Shown here in pieces: positions 9,840 to 21,455 of a DNA stretch of 64,000 nucleotides. How positions within the stretch are numbered: the first letter of the stretch is position 1; every line of letters begins with the position of its first letter. Made by a program: the position numbers and the translations under genes. The stretch lies in NCBI RefSeq assembly GCF_000004075.3, contig NC_026660.2, forward strand, positions 12,090,001-12,154,000, written 5' to 3'. The notes under the pieces were generated by a model. That model saw nothing but the letters and a program-made list of their open reading frames with translations, had not been told where the DNA came from and made no database searches. This stretch comes from Cucumis sativus (Eukaryota; Streptophyta; Magnoliopsida; Cucurbitales; Cucurbitaceae).

Positions 9840-10598
9840 ATGACCGATAAAGAGAATGAAGAGAATCCCAATTCATCCAACTCCAAACTGCCTGACATCA
9901 AGAACAAAAATGTTCAACAGCAAGAACAAGATATCAACCTTCAAATCCGCACATCAACTTCTCAAGAACAGAAGATAGAGATAGTTTCCACTAACGAAGA
10001 ATTGGTGATCAGATCACCCAATCGACCAAGAATCACAGAATCAGACGAAGCAGAATCATCCAAAAAGAATGAACAAGAATCTGTTTCCTATTTGAATTGC
10101 GATGAATTGGGGGAGGATCCTCTGTTAACAACAGAGAAAATCCTATTGAAATACAACGATTTCATTGAGTACGTATACCAAATTCTGGAAAAGGATGAAA
10201 AGAAACAAGATTGGAGTGAGATTGTTGAGAGAGTACAAATGCTGGATAAAACTTTGAATGAACATCTGAGTTATGTGGAAATTAGTATGGAAGTTCTTGA
10301 AGAAATGGGAGGTTTTGAGAAGCAATATGATTTTAGAAAAATTCATATTGTTGATATATTAGATGTGATTCAAAGTATAAATAAAGGAATTGCAAGTTCA
10401 GGTAGTTTCAGACTTGTTTCGGATATCAAGAACAGAGGAAAAGTGTTGCCGATTTGTCTAGGGGAGTTCGAGGGATGGAGGGAAGATTTGATTCAACTGA
10501 TTGAATCAATGCAAACAGTGAAGAAAAGGGCTATGGAAGTAGATCGTGATAATGACACAAAGCGACCAATGGAAGAAGATGACGAAGAAACAGATTGA
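9840..10598 (+). CDS. Unrecognised tandem-family protein, copy 3 (252 aa)
   Basis: This is the best-preserved member. The N terminus is hydrophilic, with PDIKNKNVQQQEQDINLQI and RSPNRPRITESDEAESSKK. From about residue 95 (EDPLL) come the blocks ILLKYNDFIEYVYQILEK, KKQDWSEIVERVQ, then LVSDIKNRGKVLPICLGEFE. The C terminus is acidic (MEEDDEETD). Promoter, leader and start context are shared with copy 1. No transmembrane segment, signal peptide or enzymatic motif was seen. The helical, charged C-terminal half suggests a protein-interaction role, but that is inference. Function unknown; possibly lineage-restricted. Confidence 0.75.
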   Translation: MTDKENEENPNSSNSKLPDIKNKNVQQQEQDINLQIRTSTSQEQKIEIVSTNEELVIRSPNRPRITESDEAESSKKNEQESVSYLNCDELGEDPLLTTEKILLKYNDFIEYVYQILEKDEKKQDWSEIVERVQMLDKTLNEHLSYVEISMEVLEEMGGFEKQYDFRKIHIVDILDVIQSINKGIASSGSFRLVSDIKNRGKVLPICLGEFEGWREDLIQLIESMQTVKKRAMEVDRDNDTKRPMEEDDEETD

Positions 10599-10639
10599 AT
10601 CCTATGGGTATTTGTGTTGTAATCTCACAATCTAACCCT

Positions 10640-12449
10640 CCTTTTCTACTCTTAAAGTCTCCTTAAATCTCTTTTCTCCCTTCTCCCCACCTAATCTAAT
10701 CCATCTTCTTTCTCTCATTTTCTATGGATTGTCGTCCTTTACTCAAACCTTGTCTACACATTTAAAAGTGTTCATATTCTTATGTGCGCTTTGTTTGATT
10801 TTTCACTTTCCTTTCAATCTCTTTAAGTTCAAATCTATATCCAATAAAAGGATGAAGAAAATCAAATTTTAAAATCCAAATTATCATAATCATATCTATA
10901 AAACTAACATCTTTCATTGCCCTTCAACAAAATTGGAATTAACTGTGATTAGTTATTATTTAACTAAGCATTTCAAAAAGCTCTTAAACATGATTTATGA
11001 GTTTTTAAAAATAAAACCTTGATTGCTTATCATTTGTTGTTAAGAATCTTGAAAGTCTCACATGGATAATCAACTTAACTATAATTCTAAATTTTTGTTG
11101 GTGGTTTTAAAGAAGAAGTATTAATTACTGATGGGTTAAAATTCTTATTTTAGTCTCTAAAGTTTTCATTTGTTTTATTTTGATCCTTCAACTTTTATAA
11201 GTTTCCAAACTTTTAAAAAGCGATAAAATTTCATTAACTCTATGTAGTAGAATGATGACATGCATTCGACTTTAACCCTATCTTGCTAATTTATTTTATA
11301 AATATTTCTATGCCAACATAGAAATATATTTAATACATTTTTATTAAATAAACACAAATTCAAAACTATTTTTTTCTTTTTTTCCAAAACTTAAATCTCT
11401 CACGTCTCCTCTCGATTCCTCCTTATTTATTTACTTACTTATTTTTCAAATTAAAATATAACTTGAAGCATATTAGAAAAATGACATTGAGTAAAATAAA
11501 AAATAAAATAGAACGTGATAGTGTTTAACATTCACGACAAGATAAAATAAATTAGAAAAATATAATAAGTACAATACTTATTTAAAATAAACTCTACAAA
11601 TATGTCAACTACTATTTTTTTTCGGAGAATAAGAGACATTGAGTTCAAATCCCTTTACCTCATGTGTACTTACAAGAAGATCTTAAAAAAAAAAAAAAAT
11701 GAAAACCCACAATTTGAAATAACAAAAATACTTGAAATTTATGAAAATTCTACGTAGTACCAAAACTTTATTTTTTGGATAAATTTTGACTAAGTGATAC
11801 TCATGGCTAGCATGTCTTATACTGTGTGTTTTGGTCTATTTCTTACTTTCTAGCGAGGTGATTTGTTTGTCTTGGTTAAAATGGTTTTCTATATGGTTTT
11901 GGTGGATGTTTTGATTTGGGCTCATTCGAAGGGCTGTTTTTGTGCATTATTTTTGGAAGGACATTTTTCTAACGACGACAATCAAAATTCAGAAAACAGT
12001 TACTTTTTTAGTTTTCCAACAAAACGTCAATTTGTAACGTGACAGTTAACTAAAAAATAAAACTTTAGCATTTAATTAAAAAAATTAATTTACCATCAAC
12101 ATTTAACTAAAAATTAAAACCTTTAGTTAAAAGAAAAACGAAGATATGCTCTTTTTAGAAATTTAAAAATTAAAAAGGAAGATTTTTAAAGGTTGATGGG
12201 ACCAAAATAGAATGAATTTATACCTTACTAATATATAATAATTAAAATGAGTAAAAATGTAATTATAAAATATTTGGATCGATAGAGTTGTCCAATTTTA
12301 TTTGAAAGATAGTGACCTTATAAATTATATATATAGATAATTTTCCTCATCTTTCTTCTTTCTCCTTCACTCCTCCCACTCCCACTTCCACTTCCCACCA
12401 CCAATTTCTTTTCTTTAAAAGAATTATATTAGATTATTAACACACAGTA

Positions 12450-12481
<32 letters not shown>

Positions 12482-12960
12482 TAAAAAGGCATAAACACTA
12501 TATTTATAATTTTAAAAGTGAATAGACTAAATGGATATACACTTTAGTAAATCTATAAGAGACTAAATTGATAAATGAAATCAAATTGAAGAAAAGCAAA
12601 ATGAACACAAATGTTGGAACTATTATGGTCTAAACCAAAAATGAAAAAGGGAAAATCATATATTTAGTTTGGTAATTGGATGAATATGTACATTTCTTTT
12701 CTAAAATACATTGTTGATGGTGTATAACAATTTAGAATAAAAGTAAAAAGTTATTTGAGAGTAAAACTAAATAAATCAATTTATATAAAGAAAGATATAT
12801 TTTTAAAAATCAAAAGACCAGAAGGACTAAAAAGGTCATATTTCGAAAATAAAAAAATAAAAAAAAATGCTGAGTCACCATTAAGCTTGCCACGAGTAAT
12901 TCGCTGCGTTCTTTCACCAGGTAGAGGAGGGGATAGATAAGCTAACTGGAAGCAGCCCTC
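10640..12960. other. Intergenic AT-rich spacer upstream of the NDA gene
   Basis: No coding sequence recognised. It contains a SINE-like B box with A-tail (GAGTTCAAATCCCTTTACC at about 11640, followed by an A run at 11687-11699) and a (TA)n tract at about 12452-12480. The last about 150 bases before the NDA start are less AT-rich and probably contain the promoter and 5'UTR. No specific element could be singled out. Confidence 0.4.
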
Positions 12961-13109
12961 AATTCCCAAACCATTTGTTAGGTAATGAGAACAACTACAA
13001 CCACTTTTTCTTCTTCTTTTTCCCTCCCCAGTCTTCCCTTTTCTATTTTCCAACCAACCACACAGATTCCAATTATAACAAAGAATCTTTGAATATTCCA
13101 TCCATCCTC

Positions 13110-16100
13110 ATGGCCTGGTTCAGGAATCTCAACAAACTTTCACCCTCTAAACCACCACTCAGATCCACAAATCCCCACCCATTTCTTCCTTCCACCACCC
13201 CCTTCACCTTCCTCCTCTCTCATTTTAGCTCCCAACCCATTTCCGATGCGTCGGCGTCAGCGGAGGCACTGTCTCGCCCTCCCGGTCTCGGTCCGACGGC
13301 CTCCGGCGAGAAACCGAGGGTGGTGGTTTTGGGTTCCGGTTGGGCTGGTTGTAGACTCATGAAGGGGTTGGACACAAGCATATACGACGTCGCTTGCGTT
13401 TCTCCTCGTAACCATATGGTTTTCACTCCTCTTTTGGCTTCAACCTGCGTTGGAACTCTCGAATTCAGATCCGTCGCTGAACCCATCGGCCGGATTCAGC
13501 CTTCCATTTCTCGCGAACCGGGTTCCTATTTCTTCCTTGCAAATTGTACGAGCGTTAACACTGATGAACATTCGGTATGCTTCTCAATTGCTTACATAAT
13601 ATTCTCAATTGGTTTATGAATCTAGAATCGAATGCACGATTCTGAGTTTCTTCTGAGAAGGAGATTGTTTTATTTGTTGTTGAAAGGTACAATGCGAGAC
13701 GGTTACTGATGGGTCGAACACTTTGGAACCGTGGAGGTTTAAATTATCATATGATAAGTTGATCATAGCGTTGGGATCTCAGCCATTAACTTTTGGGATT
13801 CATGGGGTTAAAGAACATGCTATTTTTCTTCGTGAGGTCTATCATGCTCAAGAAATTCGTAGGAAGTTGCTTTTGAACTTGATGTTATCTGATGTTCCAG
13901 GTATTGGATTGATGGTTTTGTTAGAACTTGGTATTAAGAATTATTCTTCCTCTTTTCTCAGTCGAGATAATTTGGTGTATGTGATTGGCAGGTATCTCAG
14001 TGGAAGAGAAACGTCGGCTTCTACACTGTGTTGTTGTTGGAGGGGGTCCAACTGGAGTTGAATTCAGTGGGGAGCTTAGTGATTTTATCATCAAGGATGT
14101 TACTCAAAGATATTCTCATGTGAAAGATTATATCCAAGTTACTTTGATTGAGGTTTGTAAAAATGTCGACCCGAGTATCGAAATCTTTACACGTAATACA
14201 CCATGTGCGTTGTTATTGATCTCGGTTTCTCGAAGTTTTGTCTGAGCTGTTTCTCTATATTAGGTTGTTGAGCTTTTAATATCTCTGGAAAGAAAAAGTT
14301 GACATTTGTTTAGAGAGGAAGGTGTTGTCTGGGAAGTTTAATGGATATATATTTAGGATTTGAAAATTTTCACTTGCTTGTATTTGTTTAATTGTTTAAC
14401 AGGCAAATGAGATATTGTCTTCCTTTGATGATCGCCTTCGGCACTATGCCACTAAGCAATTGACAAAGGTAGGGAAGTTAATACATCTAAGTTATGCCTT
14501 TCTCTTTCCTTAGTGATGGTGACAATAGGTTTCAATTTCACCTTTTTTAGGATACTTTGAATTTGAAATTCTTTCATCTCATTTTTTCATATCCCGCAGT
14601 CAGGAGTTCAACTTGTTCGTGGAATTGTCAAAGATGTTAAACCTCAGAGCATCATTCTCAATGATGGTTCTGAGGTTCCTTATGGGTTGTTGGTTTGGTC
14701 TACTGGTGTTGGGCCTTCTCCATTTGTAAATTCCTTGGAAGTTCCAAAGTCTCCTGGTGGCAGGTAAGTTGAAATATACAAGTAACTTATCCAAAATGTT
14801 TGTGTTAGACCATCAATAACCCACCATCATAGTAGGAGAAGAAATAAGATAGAAAATAGAAAATAGGAGGGAGAGTGAGTTAGTTATTATGTAACTGACT
14901 AGGAGGGAACCACAACGAGTGGAAAGGGGGATATAAATAGAAAGTGGAAGAGAGAGAAAAGGCATTGAGTATTTTGTGGAGGAATTCATTTATGTATATT
15001 TTTGAAAGAGAGAGTAACAGAGTGAAAGTTTAGTTTTTCTTCATCCAATTGAACTTCATATTCAATTTGATTTCTATATTGTAATTCCTATTACTTTCAA
15101 TAAAGTGAGTTCATATACTATACAATCTGTGTTGGAGGATTGAGTTTCAACAAATTGGTATCAGAGCAAGTTGATCTTGGGGGAAGAATTATCATGGTAC
15201 AGACGAGGATCAAAGAAAGATTGGAGGCGCACGATCAAGAACTGATTGGTATTAAGAAGGAACTTAGCAAGTTGCCAGCGATGGAGGAGAAACTAACGTC
15301 GATTTCGAAAAATATGGAGGTTCTTCAAGCCCAATCAGAGAAAACTCACCAGATGATGTTGTTCTTCATGGAATTGATAGCAAAGGAACGATCGGTAGCA
15401 AGTGGTAAGACAGTTGAATCGGCGGAACAAGAAACATCACCGACGAAATCTAAATAAGGAGAAGGCTCAATGAGCAAGGAAATGATAAGCGAAACTAGGA
15501 GAAGAAAAATGAAAACAAAGACGAAAGTCTTGATCGGCACAAATTTAAAAAAGTTGAAATGTCAGTCTTCAACGGAGACGATCCAAACTTATAGTTGTTT
15601 CGCGCAGATAGATATTTTCAAATACATCGGTTATCCGATTACGAGAAGCTCATTGTAGTGACGGTTAGTTTTGAAGGCCCGACCCGACACTGGTATCGAT
15701 CTTAGGAAGAGAGATAAGTTTACTGACTGGTTAATTATGAAGGAACTATTATTAATCTGATTTCATTCGATAAGTGAAGGTTCTCTTTATAACCGGTTTC
15801 TGCGAATTCAACAAACACCAAGCATGGATGAACATCGAAATCTTTTCGATAAGTTGGTTGCCCCTTTATCAGATATTCAGGAGAAAATCGTGGATCAAGG
15901 ATGAAGTGGAATTTTGTCGATCGGTGGGGTTATCACAGATGATGAAGTACGCTCAAATGGTGGAGAATAAGGAGATTTTAAGGAGGGAAGCAAATTTATC
16001 GGGATATGCTGGAGCGAAATTCCCAAACTACCCTTCTGTCAATATCAAACCGAATGTTGTGAATAATTATCAAAAAAACAAAGGTAACATTGTATTTCCG

Positions 16101-19100
16101 ATGAGGACCATTACCTTGCAAGGATCAACGGCCAATGATCATAAGAAGGAAGGGCCATCCAAGCGTTTATTAGATGCCGAATTTCAAGTCAAGATAGAGA
16201 AGGGACTATGTTTCAAATGCGATGAAAAGTACTATTCGGGGCATAAATGTAAAACAAAAGAAATAAGGGAGCAACGAAAGTTTGTGGTAAGGGCAAATAA
16301 CATGGAAGAAGAAATTATAGAGAAAGACGAACATGAGCAAAAGGAGTTGTGTTCTATGGAGTTGAAAAGCGAAATAGTAGGGGTAGTTGAATTATGTATT
16401 ACTTCCGTGGTGGGGCTGACGAATCCTGGTACCATGAAAGTAAGAGGGAAGATCCAAGGAAGGGAAGCCATTGTGATGATTAACTGCAGAGCCACGCATA
16501 ATTTTATCTCAGATAAGCTGGTGTCAATGCTGAAATTGAACACGAAGGATACCTCCAACTATGAAGTTATTCTTGGATCCGGAACAGTCATTAAAGGAAA
16601 AGGGATATGTGAGAAGGTGGAAGTTAACCTCGATTGTTGGCCAATAATATAATTTTTTTTGTCATTGGAGTTAGGAGGGGTGGATGTAATACTTGGGATG
16701 CAATGGTTGTACTCTTTAGGGGTGACTGAAATGAATTGGAAAAATCTTATTGTGACTTTCTTTTATGAAAACCGTAAGGTGATAATTAAGGGGATCTGAG
16801 TTAAACAAAAATTCAAGTCAGTTTGAAGAGCTTGAAGAAATCTTGGACCGTTTCAGACCAAGGATATTGGGTGGAATGCAGAGCCTTGGAAGCTAGAATT
16901 ATTGAGATTGGCAGACAAGAAGAGGAGGCAACAAATACAAGGCAGGAGAGTTCAATCTGTGTTAGTAAGATATAAGGATGTGTTCGAGTGGCCGGAAGAA
17001 TTACCCCAAGGAGGGATATTGAGCATCATATACACCTGAAGGGAGGAACATATCCAGTAAACGTTAGGCCGTATAGGTACATGTTTCAACAGAAGGAAGA
17101 GATGGAGAAACTGGTAGATGAAATGTTATCTTCTGGAATTATTCGTCCCAATACAAGTCCCTATTCGAGTCTAGTGCTTTTGGTGAGAAAAAAAGATGGA
17201 AATTGGAGGTTTTATGTTGACTACCAGGCACTCAATAACGTAACAATTCCAGATAAGTTTACTATCCCTATTATTGAGGAGCTTTTTGATGAATTGAATG
17301 GTGCAAATCTCTTTTTTAAAATTGACCTTAAAGTTGGTTATCACCAAATTAGGATGTGTAATTAAGATATAGAAAAAATAGCATTTAGACCACATGAAGG
17401 GCACTATGTGTAATCAAGATAACTAATGCACCAGCACCTTCTCAGTCCTTGTTGAACAATTATCAACATGTGGAGTTGGTGTTAGAAGTGTTGAGAACTC
17501 ACAAATTGTATGCTAACCAAAAGATTGGATAGAGTACCCAATTCGATAGGACCCTCCCCCCTCTCTGTTACTCTTTCTTTCAAGAATACACAGAAAACTA
17601 CTACTTCACCAAAAAGCTACCTTCCTCTCTCTTCCCTTTCTTATTTATAACTACACTCTCTACCTATTATGGTCCCCCTCCCAAATGTCGCCCCACTCGT
17701 TGTGGTCCCCATATGCCGTTACATTTCTCAACTAACTCATTCTTCTTCTTTTCTTTATCGTTTTTTCTCCTACTGTATTGGTGTATTATGGGTGGTCTAA
17801 CATAGATCCGGAGAAGATAAGATCTATCAAGAAATGGCCAATTCCATCTAATGTACGAGAGGTTAGGGGATTGACGGGATATTATCAACGATTTGTACAA
17901 CATTATGGTTCCATTGCAGCCCCTTTAACTCAGTTATTGAAGCTTGGTTCTTTTAAATGGACTGAAGAAGCTCATGAAGCTTTCTTAAAGTTGCAAGATA
18001 TTACGATGACTCTACCAGTATTAGCATTGCCCGATTTCAATATACCGTTTGAAGTGGAAACGGACTCCATCTGGGTATGGAGTGGGAGCGATGTTGATGC
18101 AAAACAAGAAACCAAATGCTTTTTATAGTCAGACCTTGGCAATGAGGGATCGAGCTAAGTCGGTTTATGAGAGGGAGTTGATGGCAGTAGTGTTGGCGGC
18201 CATATTTGATTGGAAGACAGTTCATAGTCAAGACTGACCAACGCTCTCTCAAATTTTTACTTGAACAAAGAGTGATATAACCACAATACCAGAAATGGAT
18301 TGCGAAATTGCTTGACTATTCCTTCGAAACCCGGCTTGGAAAATAAGGCAACAGATGCCCTGTCTCGAGTACCACCTACGATATTCCTCAATCACTTAAC
18401 GGCCCCTACATTGATTGATCTGAAAATTATTAAGGAAGAGGTTGAGAGGGATGAGAAGTTGAAAGAAATAATCATTCAGCTACATAATCAAGAAGTCAAA
18501 AATTATTCCTTGCAGCAAGGATGCTTAGATATAAAGGAAGGTTGGTGATTGCAAAGGCTTCCTCATTGATTCCCACCATTATGCATACCTATCATGATTC
18601 TGTCCTAGGGGGCATTTCTTATCCTAGGGGGCCTTTTGGGATGTTTAAGAACCTACAAGAGATTGACTGGAGAACTGGTTTGGGATGGCATGAAATCAGA
18701 AGTTAAAAAATATTGTGAAGAATGTGTCATTTGCCAAAGAAATAAGTCATTGGCTCTTACACCTGCAGAGTTACTGGTTCCATTGGAAATTCCAAGTGTG
18801 GGAAGATGTTTCCATGGATTTTATTGAAGGGCTGCCAAAGTCGTTGCGGTATGAAGTTATCTTGGTGGTAGTGGATCGATATGCCCACTTTCTAAGTCTA
18901 AAACGTCCATTCAATGCTGAAGGAGTGGCTGAACTGTTTGTTCAAGAATAGTAAGGCTGCATGGTTTTCCCCAATCCATTGTTTCCAATTGTGACAAGAT
19001 ATTTCTGACTAACTTTTGGAGAGAGCTATTTCGGTTAGCAGGCATCAAATTGAATAGCAGTACAGCTTATCATCCACAAACGGATAGGCAGACCAAGGTT

Positions 19101-20479
19101 GTCAATAAATCTGTTGCTACCTACGTTGTTTCTGTGGAGAGAGACCAAGGTTATTATGTAACTGACTCGGAAGGGACCACAGTGAGTGGAAAGGGGGGAT
19201 ATAAATAGAAAGTGGAATAGAGAGAAAATCCCTTGAGTATTTTGCGGAAGAATTCATTTCTGTATATTCTTGAAAGAGAGAGTAACAGAGTGAGAGCTTA
19301 GCTTTTCTTCATCGAATTGAACTTCATATTCAATTCTATTTCTATATTGTAATTCCTACTACTTTCAATAAAGTGAGTTCATATACTATACAATCTGTGT
19401 TGGAGGATTGAGTTCCAACAATTTGTTGCCTCTTAGATTTCAGAACTTTCAAGCAATTGTTTTATAAGTGTCATGCACCTTTTTATGTATGCCTCATAAG
19501 ATAGGCACATTGTTCCCGAACTGGATGGGAATCCATTCATATTTATGGAAGTCGCCATTTTCTCAGGCTTACTGAGCTTGCCATCTATCACCTTAAAAAG
19601 CTTAATTTCAACTTCAATATTTATGGACAATAATTTTATTTCTTTCCCCCTGCACATGATCTGCTTTGGACCAACTTTCGTGTCATCTTTATTCAAGTCC
19701 TGGAATCCTCAACTCATGAGTTATGATTAAGGCTATTTATGCTTGCTTTTCTATTACCGATTCAAACATTCTGTGTCAAGAGATGATATATCTCTGATTA
19801 TGTTGGCAGGATTGGTATAGATGAGTGGTTACGCGTCCCTGCTGTGGAAGATGTGTTTGCAATAGGTGATTGCAGTGGATTCCTAGAGAGTACAGGGAAA
19901 CAAGTTCTTCCAGCTTTGGCTCAGGTAAGTTAAGATGCTCCCGAACATTCTAGTTTTTCTGCTCATTCATAAAATGCAATTACGTATTCCAACAGTAGTT
20001 ATTTTTCCCAAGAGATGTCATGATTTTATTGCAACCATTTTTGGATACTGAAGGTAGCAGAGCGCCAAGGCAAATATTTAGCCGCCTTGCTGAATAAAAT
20101 TGGTAAAGAAGGTGGAGGGCGAGCAGGTAGTGGAAAAAACTTGGAACTTGGAGATCCTTTTGTCTACAAGCACCTTGGAAGTATGGCAACTATTGGAAGA
20201 TACAAGGCCCTTGTCGACCTTAGGCAGAGTAAAGTAAGCAAACGACCAAGTTGCTCTAAGGCTACCCTACCTTTCTTTTTCACTCTATGTAGTTGTGTGG
20301 CTTACTCTTTTGAGTATTTTCTACAGGAAGCAAAGGGGATATCCATGGCAGGGTTCCTCAGTTGGTTCGTTTGGCGTTCGGCTTATCTAACACGTGTCAT
20401 AAGCTGGAGGAACCGATTTTACGTGGCGGTGAACTGGGCAACAACTTTCATCTTTGGACGCGATATAAGCAGAATATAG
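13110..20479 (+). CDS. NDA: Internal alternative NAD(P)H-ubiquinone oxidoreductase, mitochondrial (8 exons, 505 aa)
   Basis: Rotenone-insensitive type II NAD(P)H dehydrogenase. It passes electrons from matrix NAD(P)H to ubiquinone without proton pumping. Exons (all GT-AG): 13110-13574, 13687-13900, 13992-14152, 14403-14468, 14600-14763, 19810-19924, 20054-20233, 20327-20479. The joined length is 1518 nt, in frame throughout, and 505 aa matches the NDA1/NDA2 size. Residues 1 to about 55 form a Ser/Arg-rich mitochondrial presequence. The FAD-binding Rossmann motif is [11 protein letters not shown] (71-81), the second dinucleotide fold is VVVGGGPTG (240-248), and the AIGDCSG motif is at 374-380. 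The C terminus [10 protein letters not shown] is typical. There is no EF-hand insertion, which separates it from the NDB type. The start at 13110 begins the presequence; upstream in-frame codons to 12975 are leader. Intron 5 (14764-19809) is enlarged by a retrotransposon but keeps good splice sites. Confidence 0.95.
14803..15152 (+). repeat. 5' LTR of the gypsy element (350 bp)
   Basis: TG...CA ends, TATA-like GATATAAATAGAAAG at about 14930, and AATAAAG at about 15099. The PBS follows after three bases. The 3' partner is 19151-19420, with strong similarity from TTATTATGTAACTGACT to the end. Confidence 0.85.
15194..16651 (+). pseudogene. Gag and protease remnant of the gypsy element
   Basis: It begins [20 protein letters not shown], a coiled-coil-like gag start, and stops at 15457. 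A later frame (to 16651) contains the nucleic-acid-binding knuckle [14 protein letters not shown] (about 16210-16251). It also contains the protease region [11 protein letters not shown] (about 16480), where the catalytic Asp-Ser-Gly is replaced by Asn-Cys-Arg. Capsid sequence is interrupted around 15650-15775. Non-functional. Confidence 0.75.
16988..18280 (+). pseudogene. Reverse transcriptase / RNase H remnant
   Basis: The frame 16988-17365 carries fingers/palm sequence ([54 protein letters not shown]). It then stops. At about 17425 the reading [12 protein letters not shown] joins directly to [17 protein letters not shown], so the segment that should contain the catalytic (F/Y)xDD box is deleted. 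An unrelated LTR fragment interrupts at about 17530-17802. RNase H connection sequence resumes as [20 protein letters not shown] then [10 protein letters not shown] (about 17808-17895), and later [13 protein letters not shown]. Confidence 0.8.
17530..17802 (-). mobile_element. Antisense LTR fragment nested in the gypsy RT region
   Basis: Read on the minus strand it starts TGTTAGACCACCCATAATAC, close to the 5' LTR start of the host element (TGTTAGACCATCAATAACCC). It shares the GGGGACCACAACGAGTGG block, a TATAAATAA box and a GAAAGAAAGAGTAACAGAG block. It ends before the R/U5 end of the LTR, so it is a partial LTR of a related subfamily inserted later in opposite orientation. Confidence 0.6.
18300..19140 (+). 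pseudogene. Integrase remnant of the gypsy element
   Basis: It reads [12 protein letters not shown], then a zinc-binding HTYHDS...[11 protein letters not shown], and DFIEGLPKS with the first catalytic Asp, then [15 protein letters not shown]. After a stop and frameshift at about 18949 it continues [20 protein letters not shown], where the second catalytic Asp of the usual SD is Asn, and [16 protein letters not shown]. It ends abruptly at the deletion that joins it to the 3' LTR at about 19150. Confidence 0.75.
19151..19420 (+). repeat. Truncated 3' LTR of the gypsy element
   Basis: It matches 14884-15152 with scattered substitutions and lacks the first about 80 bases. It ends GAGTTCCAACA followed by ATTTG, the probable target-site duplication. 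Confidence 0.8.
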
Positions 20480-20830
20480 AATTGGATGTAAGTACTCAAC
20501 ATCTCGCTTCCTCGTACTACTGCCACAGAAGTGAGTTGTTCTTCAAGACAAACCTCTTGCTGATTAATCTCTGTGTGGATCTGAAGTAAAACCATCAGAT
20601 TCTTGTGGTTCATAAGAAAAATTGATGGCTGCTGCAATTTCTCATCAGAAGCTCACTGTACAGTTTATTTCCACCAACTTATTGTGTTAAATCCAAAGCA
20701 TTATTGCATGTTCAAAGTAATCCCAAATGAAGCCAATCATAAGAATTGTAAGTTTTGTACAACTTCATCACTGCTTTTCAATAAAGTTATTTCATTGACG
20801 ATTATTTCAATCCATATGGCTGCCCGAATT
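20480..20830 (+). other. 3'UTR region of the NDA gene
   Basis: The stop at 20477-20479 is followed by non-coding sequence with a canonical AATAAA at 20780-20785 that could serve as the polyadenylation signal. Short frames here are not protein-like. Confidence 0.45.
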
Positions 20831-21233
20831 CTAACAACTTCTCTGTCTAGTTCACTGTTCTACTTCTCTTTGTTAGAGAGAAAAAAAGGGGAAAGAAAAA
20901 GAATAGTGGAACTAAAGAGTCTTGGAAGTGATTGTGAAGAATCATCTCTAAGGTTTGATGGAAAAACTGAGTTCTACAACTAATAGAGAATTTGCCATCC
21001 TACAGAATCTGAAAAGGAAAATTAGTTCCCTTGCACCGAGAAAATGAATTATTCATCTCTACCAGAGTCATCAATCTGGAAAGACATACTGGATTGACAG
21101 CCGTACTCTTCTTCAACCAGCAAGTTGACTACAAATGATTTCTTTCACCTCGCCCAGACAGGGAAACCTTCCCTCGTGCTATTTACAGAACACCTGAACA
21201 ATAGAGAAAACAAAAGGAAATGAAATCTGATTC
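20831..21233. other. Spacer between NDA and the possible minus-strand gene
   Basis: Moderately AT-rich, no recognised coding sequence. Probably the converging 3' ends of the NDA gene and the putative gene at 21234-21455. Confidence 0.3.
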
Positions 21234-21455
21234 TTAAGAATCATTTCTAAAAATGTAGATACAAGCAAGGACAACTTTCAGTACCAAATTATCATTGAAG
21301 AAAAGTTGAAAGTCCTCAGTGCTCCGGAGGTAGTTTATGGTTATGCAGCCCAGAAGCCAAGGGATTGCAACGATATAAAATTGTTGTGCAGTCAAACTGT
21401 AGTACCAAGAAGGTATTGGCCTTCCGAGCTCGAGTAAAATATGTTTACCAGCCAT
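21234..21455 (-). CDS. Possible small membrane protein (73 aa), unrecognised
   Basis: The frame starting MAGKHILLELGRPIPSWYYS contains a strongly hydrophobic stretch (QFYIVAIPWLLGCITINYL, about residues 25-43) and a second one near the C terminus (VLKVVLACIYIF). The local base composition is less AT-rich than the spacers. A well-formed splice donor (ACAG|GTAATA) at 22317/22318 on the same strand lies in a GC-richer block at 22318-22620 that could be a 5'UTR exon. A weak acceptor (TTAACAG) precedes the ATG at about 21483. I do not recognise the protein. It could be a single exon of something larger, or chance. Confidence 0.3.
   Translation of the reverse strand: MAGKHILLELGRPIPSWYYSLTAQQFYIVAIPWLLGCITINYLRSTEDFQLFFNDNLVLKVVLACIYIFRNDS

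Larger units (their letters stand above)
14803..19420 (+). mobile_element. Decayed Ty3/gypsy LTR retrotransposon in NDA intron 5
   Basis: Same orientation as the gene. The 5' LTR is 14803-15152 (TGTTAG...CAACA). The primer-binding site TGGTATCAGAGC (tRNA-iMet type) is at 15156-15167. The truncated 3' LTR is 19151-19420. The flanks GTTTG and ATTTG match at 4 of 5 bases, a plausible target duplication. Internal order is gag, CCHC knuckle, protease, RT, RNase H, integrase, which is gypsy order. Frames are broken by stops and shifts throughout. The 3' end of integrase, the polypurine tract and the first about 80 bases of the 3' LTR are deleted. The LTRs differ at roughly twenty positions by eye, so it is an old insertion. 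Confidence 0.9.

Noticed and set aside
12975..13109. Upstream in-frame extension of the NDA first exon (45 extra codons)
   Set aside because: The extension is Phe- and Asn-rich and unlike a presequence. The ATG at 13110 gives a family-typical 505-aa protein with a normal mitochondrial targeting peptide.
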